A stretch of 64,000 bases of DNA from Sinonovacula constricta (lineage: Eukaryota > Mollusca > Bivalvia > Cardiida > Solecurtidae): NCBI GenBank assembly GCA_007844125.1, contig CM017573.1, positions 4,484,230 through 4,548,229 on the forward strand, in the 5' to 3' direction. A model generated the notes under the pieces. That model made no database searches. It was not told where the DNA came from and worked only from the letters and a program-made list of their open reading frames with translations. Within the stretch, counting starts at the first letter, position 1. Each line of letters opens with the position of its first letter. This document shows positions 41,201 to 53,200 of the stretch, one piece after another. A program made the translations under genes and the position numbers.

Positions 41201-44200
41201 CTCAATACATTATCCTGACACAACATTTTTTCATTAAAACTTTTCTGCTATATCTAGCTACAATATTTCCTTACTCTTGTTTGGTTATATTCATGCTTTC
41301 AAATATTTTTGCCATGATTCATGTATTATTTAAAAATATTTACAGATATTGTTTATAACCATATGTCAATATAACCTTCTAGTAAATACAGCAACAAGCC
41401 CTAAAACTAATAAATATTAGATATTATTATATAAGTATGTACTACCAATTTAGTTTAGCTTTCCTCTTTCATATATTGCTCTTATACTTTCATGAAATTT
41501 AAAACTCACAAAGAATTTTTGCATATTAATATTCAGATCACATTATCAGCAAAATGTCAACCAGTTTCTAATAAATCAACTAACTTACAGTTTCTTGACA
41601 TTCAAACAACAGACACACAATTATATGTTATAGAACAATAAAAGTGCATTAATCTTTCCGTCTATGTCATTTTCTTTACCCACTATACGATTATTTGCTG
41701 ACTTGTTCCCACATCAATCATTTTTCCCCCCACAGATTTGTTTTATCTTCCATGAACATCATTTTAAACTGTTGGCATTTTTCACTTCACTGTTGTCTTC
41801 CTTCCTAACATCCTCCTCCTCCCTAACTTCCTCCTTCTCTTCATCATCCTTCCTAACTTCCTCCTCCTCCCGAACGGCCGCCGGCACCCCAGCAGCCGGC
41901 CAGAACAGAGGCCGCGGACCGAACGGCCGCCGGCACCGCAGCAGCCGGCCGAACGGCGCCGCGGACCGAACGGCCGCGGGCACCGCAGCAGCCGGCCGAA
42001 CAGCCGCCGCCGGAACAGCCGCCGGCACCGCAGCAGCCGGCGAACAGAGGCCGCGGACCGAACGGCGCCGGCACCGCAGCAGCCGGCCGAACGGCCGCCG
42101 CGGACCGAACGGCCGCCGGCACCGCAGCAGCCGGCCGAACGGCCGGCGGACCGAACGGCCGCGGGCACCGCAGCAGCCGGCCGAACAGCCGCCGCCGCCG
42201 GAACAGCCGCCGGCACCGCAGCAGCCGGCCGAACAGAGGCCGCGGACCGAACGGCCGCCGGCACCGCAGCAGCCGGCCGAACGGCGCCGCGGACCGAACG
42301 GCCGCGGCACGCAGCAGCCGGCCGAACGGCCGCGGGACCGAGGAGCCGGCCGGGCACCGCCGCACACAGCCGGCCGAACGGCCGCCGCGCCCGACAGGGC
42401 GCCGGCACCGCAGCAGCCGGCCGAACGGCGCCGCCCGACAGGGCGCCGGCACGCAGCAGCCGGCCGAACGGCCGCCGCGCCCGACGGCGCCGGCACCGCA
42501 GCAGCGGCCGAACGGCCGCCGCCGCCGACAGGGGCCGGCACCGCAGCAGCCGGCCGAACGGGCGCCGGCACCGCAGCAGCCGGCGAACGGCCGCCGCCGC
42601 CCGACAGGCGCCGGCACCGCAGCAGCGGCCGAACGGCCGCCGCCGCCCGACAGGCGCCGGACCGCAGCAGGGGGCCGAACGGCCGCCGCCGCCCGAACGG
42701 GCGCCGGCACCGCCGCAGCCGGCCGAACGGCCGCCGCCGCCCGACAGGCCGCCGGCACCGCAGCAGCCGGCCGAACGGCGCCGCCGCCCGACAGGCCGCC
42801 GGCACCGCAGCAGCCGGCCGAACGCCGCCGCGCCCGACAGGCCGCCGGCACCGCAGCAGCCGGCCGAACGCCGCCTCCTCCCTACAGGGGGCCACCTACA
42901 TCCTTCCTACTCCCGTGCTCCCCCTACATCTCCTTCACCCATGCCCTTCACCCCAGATCCCTAACAGCCGCCTCCTTCCGAACCTCTCGTTCACTAAACA
43001 TCCTCCTAAACTTCTCCTTACACCTCCTCACCTTCCTAACATCCTCCTTCACCCCATCATCCTACCTAACATCCTCCTCCATCCTAACTCCTCCTTCACC
43101 TCATCATCCTTCCTAACTTCCTCCTTCACCCCATCATCCTACCTAACATCCTCCTCCCTAACTTCCTCCTTCACCTCATCATTCTTCCTAACATCCTCCT
43201 CCTCCCTAACTTCCTCCTTCACCTCATCATCCCTAACTTCCTCCTTCACCTCTTCATCATCCCTAACTTTATCCTTCACCTCATCCTGAACATGAAAAGT
43301 CATTAGGAACAGACACAGGAAGTTGTGAACATGAAAAGTTAAAAAGGCACACACAAAGAAAGGTGTGAACATGGAAAAGTCTTTGAGGAACACAGGAAGG
43401 TGTGAACATGGAAATGTCTATGAGGAACACAGGAAGGTGTGAACAAGGAATTGTCTATGAGGAACACAGGAAGGTGTGAACAAGGAAAAGTCTATGAGGA
43501 ACGCAGGAAGGTGTGAACAAGGGAATGTCTATGAGGAACACAGGAAGGTGTGAACAAGAAAAGTCTGTGAGGAACACAGGAAGGTGTGAACAAGGAAATG
43601 TCTATAAGGAACACAGGAAGGTGTGAACATGGAAAGATGATAAGGCACACATATAAAGGTGTGAGCTTGACACATCAATGAAGCACGTGCACAGGAAGGT
43701 ATGAACAGAAAAGTTGATTAGGTACACACACAGAAAGGTGGAGGCAGACCCCAAACTCACACAACAATTTTATGTTAAATATTCATGTAAAGTATAAATA
43801 CAATTACAGTGAATACAAAAATATGCCACTGACATTATATTCCACCAACAATTACTAAACTTTTTTAACCTCTGCCTTCTCCTTACCAATGCCGGTCTTC
43901 GACTATCTGAAACTAGCTAAGTATAGGGTCCAAACCAAGGACCAGAAACATTTAGGAGTCTCCCAAGAACTGTCCAGCAAACTTGGCTAAAGCCAACTTC
44001 ATCTTACCTTTGCCAGTCTACGCCACTCTGGAGCCAGTTGGGTACATGGTCCGCACCAAGGTGCATAGAAGTCAACCAACCATATAGCTTTCTCTGGGTT
44101 TTTGACCACAAGCTTATCAAATGATGTGGCATCTAGCTTCATAACAGGTGGCTTTAGTGTATCCTGCAATAAAAAGTGCTGTTAAACATACTATTACAGT

Positions 44201-47200
44201 TATGTTTGTTTCAATCAACGATGAAACTAACACAAGTGCACTCAAGCCTCTTAGAGCAATAAAATTAAAATTATTGCAGAAAACACAAAACCAGATAATT
44301 AGATGTTACCAGTACATTCTTGGCCAAATGGCCATTCTATGAAGACATATGTATTACTTATATACGGAACTGTACAATTTCTATTACATTTACAGCAAAT
44401 TGAGCTTAACATCCTGAGAAGACATATTTTGAAATCTGCATCATTTGGTCGCTTCAGCAGAGACATCAGCAGGAATAATTGTTTCTGAGAAAATCAGTTT
44501 TGGCAAATCAAACTTCATGTGTTTTTGTCCAAGGACATACAATTATATATGATTTCTTCTTTAACTATAGGCCGATTAGCCAATCAAATAGTATAATAAT
44601 TTGAGAAAATACAGTTTTTATTAAATGATAGTGTTGGTAAGTAGTCGGCCAAAACAGTGATATGATTGTTAATTAGCTATCCATTACATTTATAATTATT
44701 TGACGAGTCATAAAACAATCCCTCAAACTTCTTAACCAATTGATTTTTGAATAAATGGCAAATTAACATATTACTTTAAAAAACAGAAAGAACCCTGCAA
44801 AATAACAACACTTTATGTCACATCAGACTGAAACAAGAACAGCATTGAGTGTCAGGCACATAAACTGATACTGGGATGACCGAAACAATGATGACTTCAA
44901 AGCAAAAATAGCGACATACACTTTCAAGCAAAAGTCATATTTTTGTCATTTACTTAAGTCAACAGAAACAAAAAAGGTTTAACACAAACTATACCCAGTC
45001 ATAAATATTGCAATAAATTATGCCTTCGTTTCATGGGAGGGATTTGTCTTGTGCTAAAATGAACAGAAGAGTTTTTGTCACCTCCACCGTCCCTCCACTT
45101 CAGATTATATTTGTTCAGGCATCTACATGACAGCCCTGGAATGTGGGGATTGTCTCTACATGACAGCCCTGGAATGTGGGGATTGTCTCTACATGACAGC
45201 CCTGGAATGTAGGGATTGTCTCTACATGACAGCCCACGAATGTGGGGATTGTCTCTACATGACAGCCCTGGAATGTGGGGATTGTCTCTACATGACAGCC
45301 CTGGAATGTAGGGATTGTCTCTACATGACAGCCCTGGAATGTGGAGATTGCCTCTACATGACAGCCCTGGAATGTGGGGATTGTCTCTACATGACAGCCC
45401 TGGAATGTGGGGATTGTCTCTATATGACAGCCCTGGAATGTGGAGATTGTCTCTACATGACAGCCCTGGAATGTGGGGATTGTCTCTACATGACAGCCCT
45501 GGAATGTGGGGACTGTCTCTACATGACAGCCCTGGAATGTGGGGATTGTCTCTACATGACAGCCCTGGAATGTGGGGATTGTCTCTACATGACAGCCCTG
45601 GAATGTGGGGATTGTCTCTACATGACAGCCCTGGAATGTGGGGATTGTCTCTACATGACAGCCCTGGAATGTGGGGATTGTCTCTATATGACAGCCCTGG
45701 AATGTGGAGATTGTCTCTACATGACAGCCCTGGAATGTGGGGTTTGTCTCTACATGACAGCCCTGGAATGTGGGGATTGTCCCTAAATGCCAGCCCTGGA
45801 ATGTTGGGATTGTCTCTACATGACAGCCCTGGAATGTGGGGATTGTCTCTACATGACAGCCCTGGAATGTGGGGATTGTCCCTACATGACAGCCCTGGAA
45901 TGTGGGGATTGTCCCTACATGACAGCCCTGGAATGTGGGGATTGTCTCTACATGACAGCCCTGGAATGTGGAGATTGTCTCTACATGACAGCCCTGGAAT
46001 GTGGGGATTGTCTCTACATGACAGCCCTGGAATGTGGGGATTGTCCCTAAATGCCAGCCCTGGAATGTGGGGATTGTCTCTACATGACAGCCCTGGAATG
46101 TGGGGATTGTCTCTACATGACAGCCCTGGAATGTGGGGATTGTCCCTACATGACAGCCCTGGAATGTGGGGATTGTCCCTACATGACAGCCCTGGAATGT
46201 GGGGATTGTCTCTACATGACAGCCCTGGAATGTGGGGATTGTCTCTACATGACAGCCCTGGAATGTGGGGATTGTCTCTACATGCTCTACAAAAACAGGA
46301 TAGAAAAGTGTATGTCTCTACAGCTGAGGGAAGGGGGGTGGGTGGTGGGAGGTCCACAGTCCCCTGTACTCTACAGCTGAGGGAAAGGGGTGGGGGAAGG
46401 TCCACAGTCCCCGGTGAATCCTGGCCCATTTCATTACAGGAATATGAGCAAAACAATAAATGTACTTACACTAAATACTTTCTCACCTTTATGAACTCCA
46501 CCATAGAGTGAACATTGTGATGACCATGGTATTGATGTGGCACGGACTCGTTGTACAGGATTGTAGTAGGATAAGAGTTCACATTGTACTGAAAGATTAG
46601 AATGTATATATTATCACTCTTCAGTTGAGCTCATATATAATTAATCTGTGACATGCATGCAACAACTGATAAAAGTGAACGTGACCTGATCTTTTTCTTA
46701 ATTATCAATTCTTATTCTGACAGAATTGAGACTATTTCATGCACTGTTAACTGTACTGCGCCCAGAGTCCAAATAGAAAACCTCTTTTAAGATTTCAGCA
46801 AATTTATAGCATTAAATGATAGTATTTAATGTTTGCTAGAAGAATTAGCCACTTTGCTAAGAAGCCAACACATTTTAAAGTACATTTAATTTCTGGGATT
46901 CACAAGGAGCGGTCTGACAAGAATCTAAAATGTTTATCTCTAGTTTAATGTAACATGACAAACCTTTTATCAGCTTTACATGTTCATTTACAGGGCCAGA
47001 ATTTAATATTTTTTGGCATATTTTTGTAGGTATTATAAAATTTGACTTGCAATTTAGCTCTACTAGCAATTCACAAGGTTGACTTGCATTTTGTGAGTGC
47101 GCGAGTGCTAAATTCAAGCCCTGAATTCATTTCCTAGGTATACTGGACACTTATGTTAAAGTACAATTAGCATTATATACAAGTAGAAGTCAAGAGTTTA

Positions 47201-50200
47201 TTATAAGTCATAGAAAAGTGGTTCATTTATATATTTAAACTAAATATCTTGGTTTCTTGGAATTTTCAGCCTTTAAGCCTTTATTAAGTGAAAAACAAGC
47301 TTTCTATGGACACTTTGTTATGTTTCTGTATTCTTTAGTATAACATTGTGTACAATAATTTTATTTCTTCTAGTGCTGGTTGCTTGTATTAATCTTTTTT
47401 AAGGTAATTGATAAAGAAACATCATCAAATTCAAAAAGGTACATGAGTATAAGGAAGAGCAACCATAAGGAAATACAAGATGTCGGTGGAATTGATAGAT
47501 GCTCTCCGGGGTATTACCGGGACATTGGACAATATACTATGTATGTCGTAAGGATAAAAGGATTTAACAAAAACTGTCACTTGTTGTTTTGCTTATATTA
47601 TCTCAATCTACACATACAAATTATGTTACACATATATAGTTTTGTAGAATGTAGCAAATGGTTGCTAAAAAAATAGTTTCTGACAAGATTTTCAAAGTTT
47701 TACTATAAAGTCATTATGGACAATATAGTCATATAGGAAAATGGACAAACCTTGGTAGCCATGTCTTTGGACCAACCAAATTTTTTTAACAATCTTGATA
47801 GAAGGGTAAACATGGAACTTTTATACCAAACATTAAAAGATCTAGGTCTTGTAGTTTCTAAAAGAAGATTTTCAATGCTTTACTAGTTAGCCCTGTATGG
47901 AAAATAGCCACGCCCCTGGCGGCCATGTTTTCTGATGGATGAATTCATTGAACAATCTTTATAGAGGGCCGCCTAAGAATCATGTTTACCAAATATCAAA
48001 CCTCTAGCTCTTGTAGCTTATGGCCAGAAAATTGTCTAAGTTTTACTATATAGCCGAGGATGTGTGGGTTAAAGAATGTTGACCGACACAATGACACTAT
48101 GTAGAAAATTAAAGGCCAATAACTCTGTGAAATATCACCAAACCAGAATGTGCTGACAATATGCACATTGGCACCGTTAGCAAAGCTTCCCATATAAATC
48201 GACCTTTATCACATTATACAGAAATTAAAAAGGGCAATAACTCTGTTAAACTCATCAAAACGGAATGTGTTGACAATATACGCATTAAATTTTATTTTTT
48301 GAGAAGCTTCCCATAAAGTGTCATTGAATTTAAGCCAGCGATTGCTGAGATATGGCCCGGACAAAAGCGAGATTGACAGATGGATAGACAGAAGGACTGA
48401 TAGAAGACAGACAAAGCAGTGACTATATGTTCCCAAAAATTGATTGGGGAGCATAAAAAAAACACTAGACAAGGTATTCATAATGTACCTTTCCACAGGT
48501 AAACTACCATATTACGCTTTATATTTTGAATGCACCACAAGCCTTGATTTATGTCAAGCTGCGTTGTTGTATTTTAATAATCTACAGCATTACCAGTATA
48601 TGATAAGCACATCTAAAAGTCTGATCTTTCAGTCTTTATCCAAAAATGAAGAACCAAAAATGAAAAATTTGCTTGGGTCAAAACTTATTGTATTGATAGA
48701 ACTATTTAAAACCTAAACTAGTATGAACTCACAACATATGGGCAAGTTATTTTCTTATATTTTCTCAAAGCCCAGTATGGTACAAATTAGTGTTTGGTGG
48801 ACTCTTCATCTGGGTTGGAGGCTATAAATCTTTGAGGTGGAGACTAAGATCTAACTTAAGGATTTTAATTGGCTGATTTTGAAATCAAATTTGAAATCTG
48901 ACCAATCAGACACTCGAGATTTATCTCAGACTCCAATTTAAAGTTTAAAAATCATGGGCATAGTTATCAACTTATAAAAAGATTTTGACAGATGCTAATA
49001 GCTATATGCAAATGCAACAAGACATATAGCTGTAGCTTCCTTCTGCAGCAAATAGTAAATATCCTGATTGGACAGCTTAACACAGAAGCTGATCTACACT
49101 TTTGGAAAACCGGACCTGGTAGCGCAATCGGTAGAGCGTCGGCTCCAGGTATGGGAGGCCCTGGGTTCGATCCCGGCTGCGACATACCAAAGTCGTTAAA
49201 AATGGTAGTGGTATAGCTCCCTTGCTAACGCTCAAGCAAATTTAAGGATAGTTCCATGCCTGGTTGGCCCGGTGTCAGGATAATGTGACTGGGTGTGGTA
49301 TCATGCCAGATGTTCACGGCATGCTATACACAGTGAAGGCAGCACTATATCTGCTTCAAGTGAACACCGTCTCCAGATAACTGAAATGTTGTTTGTGGGA
49401 CGATAAACCCAATAAACAAACAAACAAACACTTTCAGAGTAAGGCTGGTGACCGGATCTGGTAGTGCAATCCGTAGAGCGTCGGCTCCAGGTACGGGAGG
49501 CCCCGGGTTCGATCCTGGGACGCGACATACCAAAGTCGTTAAAAATGGTAGTGGTATAGCTCCCTTGCTAACACTCAGGCAAATATAAGGGTAGTTCCAG
49601 GACTGGTTGGCCCGGTGTCAGGATAATGTGACTGGGTGTGGTATCATGCCAGGTGTTCACGGCATGCTATACATAGTGAAGTCAGCACTATAACTGCTAC
49701 AAGTGGACACCGTCTCCAGATAACTGAAATACTGTTGGTGGGATAATAAACCCAAAAAACAATAAGGCTGGTGAATACATGCCCAGCAGGCTGAGATTTT
49801 GTCCACAGGAGGATTATCTTACTACTGACCTGTTTGCATAGTTGGGTATGTATAGTACAATCCACGGTGCCAAAGTTAACTACCTCTCCATAGCTCCGGG
49901 CAGCCTTCCTAAACTCTGGTAGAAGTCTCATGCAAGGTGGACACCACTGAAATATGGCAACAAGAGGGAGATAACTTTTGAAAACCTCCAGCTGTTATTG
50001 GTGGACATTAGGACATCCATACTTGTACAGATATCATATAAAACCATTGACAGATGGCAGGTTTGCTCGAACACTTGCTCAAAGGTTAGCTTTTATCAAG
50101 GTGTCAAATCCAAACATTGATTTAATGGGCAGCTTTGAGCAAGCAATTCTAACACCAATTGGTTCCCAGAGTGTGAGATAAATGAAGTTCAAAGCTTTCA

Positions 50201-53200
50201 GAACAAAAAAGTTCATTCAAAGGATATATATAGACAGAAATCAGTTTGTTCTCAGTGGTCCATGATGAAAACAAGCAAAATCACTCACTGTGACAAATTT
50301 CTCTTCAGTGGCAGAGTAATATAAAGATATGAAAATAAACAACATGAAATATTAATAACAGATTTTGTTATATAACTTTATGAGAAATACAGAATGTTTG
50401 TGACATTGACAATGGTTTTATAACTTTTAAGGTGTCAAAATCACAGCAGCAACAATATACCAACACGGTGGGAAATAACAATAATTCTTAATCGTAAAAT
50501 AATTATGATTCACCTTGTTCTGAAGCTCTATTGAACATACAGGGAAAGCCTGATTTTATCTGATGATTCATCCAAAAATACATCTTTTCCACAGACACAC
50601 ATAAAAGGATTAGTATAACTTTGTAATACCCATACTTATTCTTTCACAAGAAGAAACTATTTAATCATATAAACTTATGGCCAAATATCAAAAGTATTTA
50701 TGGTGAAGGCAGTAATTTTCCTGCCAAAGTGAAAATAACACCCATAAATATGCCACTAGCAAAGAACTATTATAACTTTCACAATCCATATCAGTTTTAA
50801 TTATATTAAGGTGCCTTTATCCCAGGAGTGCTCAAAGGCACATAGCAAATTATAAAATTGTAACTAAAAACATTGAGAAGAAATAAAACATGCGTAGCAA
50901 TTGGCAATGACAGATAATACATTTAGATGAGAATATAAAGATATTAGTGAAAATGAGCATTAAAAAAATGTGTGTTTTCAGAGCCCTCTTAAAGATTAAT
51001 AACCCCAAATACACACATTAATTTCTTTCTGTAAAACTGACTCTTCTAGATGTGTAATATCTATCTTATTACCGTATTTTTGTCCAGGAAAAAATACAGG
51101 GTGGATATGTCTTGTGGGAATACATGAGGGAGAAGGTTTTATGTAGGGAAAGTTGAAGAATATTTGATTTTTGTCTGGGTAGAAAAATTAATGGAATGGG
51201 CATTTATTGATTTAGCTGATTATTGCACTATGAAAACTATTAACCAATTTAACCTCACAATAGTTAACCTTATGAGTCCCCCTTACTAACTGAAAACAAA
51301 AGGTAAAACATCTTACAATTTTTAAAGGCCCTTATTGGGCAAAAAACAATTATTTGTTCAAAAAGAAAATATCCCTTTTAACAAATAACACAATAAACAA
51401 AATGTGTGTAAGGATTACTAAAATCTCAATGGCCCACATTACTAGATTCTGAAATGATAAATCCCAATCGTAATGGACTACTAAGCATACTGACAAGTCT
51501 GTAGTTATTTTAAAAGGACCAAATTGATTTCAAGGCTTCATTTAAATTAAATTCCATTATCACTTTTCATGAGGACAAGCATCAAACACATGTAAGGTGT
51601 TACAAGCCATTTTCTTGAAGGTGAAAATGTCAGCTCTGTTTACATGCACATACGTCACTCACTAGTCTTCTTTTTGTTGTTGTTATTTTGTTGTTGTTAT
51701 TTTGTTGTTGTTTTTTTGTTGTTGTTTTTTTGTTGTTATTACATCACATCAACACAATTATGGTCACATTGGTGACTTCGAGCTAATTATTGATGGAGGA
51801 AGACCCCAGATTTATGTCTGGACAGAACTACAGATGTAAATCATGTTCTCACCACAAGTGGGACACATACCATCATGGTGACAGGCTGAGTTATGAGTCG
51901 GCAACTCTAACAACTCAGCCATGGGTGCCTGCCAATGTCTGTTGTTTTTTTTAAGTGCTGTTGTCTGACAGTACAGTGACAAATACTGTATAGCGGCAAA
52001 CATTTTGCCTTTCTCTTAGTAATTATTTATTACTTTAAATGTAAAAATATTATACAACACCAAAACTACTTCCTTATTGGCATAGATGGAATGAAGAGAT
52101 ACAAAGAGGGAAAAGAGATTAATAAATTGATGAAGAGATGGAGAGAGAGAGAGGAAGGGATCAAGGAAGGAGCTAGGGAGTGAGAGACAAGACAAACAGA
52201 GACAGACAGACACAGACAAAGACAGATATACACACACACAGAAAGAGAATATTTAATTAAGACTGATGCATTTCAAGTGATGACAATTTGATAATTTGAA
52301 AATGTTTACTTTAAATAGGTCATTTTAATTTAAACTAAATTATATTTTATAGCTGCATGTCTAGAAAGATGACAATGATTGTTTCCATAATTATAGAATG
52401 CTTTTAAAAACTGTGCCTAGCAACATTTTGAAATTAATTATAAATTATTTAAAATATTTAATTTTCTAAATAAAGTATTTGGTGTCAATATTAAGCTTTC
52501 AATTTATAGAGAGAATTAATATGCTAATAAAAAAGCAGGTTAAGGTAGATCTAAGTTTTCCATGGCCATGCCTCTAACAACAAGTTGTGTCTATTGTACC
52601 TCTGTACCAGACATGTGATATTCCCTTGGTCCCAAAGAGGGAGACTTAGTCTCCCAGAGAGGGAGATTGGGGTTCCAGGGAGGGAGATTTCCGTGAATGC
52701 GCGTTACATTGACTGTGTGGCTTATTTCTATTTGAAAAACAGTATTTTTTGTCTTTTTTATTAATAATAATAGTAATTTCAGTGATAAAAATGTTCTTTA
52801 CAATATTTTAAAATGAATTTTGGAATATATCTAGCATATTTTAGTTCACTATCTAGACATAAAATGTATGCTTTGGTTTTAAGCATGTGACCTTCAAAAA
52901 CAACAGCCAAACATAGTGTAAACAAGTCAAGTGTAAACAGCATGTACTAATGAATTAAAAAAAGGTTTCCAAAGAAGTAATGAGTATGCAAGCATAAAAA
53001 TAGTTTATTTAATTTGTATGTTAGTGACAAAAGAGTTTTGATAATTATAAGATATTAGTGGTAAACACATGGATACCATTACTTTCTAAACAAAGTTAAA
53101 TGAATTTAGAATACATGAAGACGTTATACTTATCAAGAATAAATAGCAAACAAGTGTTTTTCTATGACAAAGTAGTAAATAGATATTTGTGCAGATTTTT

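Noticed and set aside
41664..43289. 541-residue open frame on plus, and long frames on minus
   Set aside because: They come from GC-rich and CT-rich tandem repeats with no stops. Composition, frame changes between units and openness on both strands argue against a protein.
44999..46511. 485- and 398-residue open frames on opposite strands
   Set aside because: Both are products of the 33-bp tandem unit. Splicing of the DNAJC10 exons places this array inside an intron, with a stop just past the donor.
47380..47676. 98-residue open frame in an intron
   Set aside because: No recognisable motif or repeat, and codon use looks like that of random AT-rich sequence.
49109..49185. tRNA gene (clear box A and box B)
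   Set aside because: No matching acceptor stem. The sequence continues into a core and A-rich tail repeated elsewhere, so it is a SINE head. The same applies at 36640-36693, 21390-21449 and 26140-26207.
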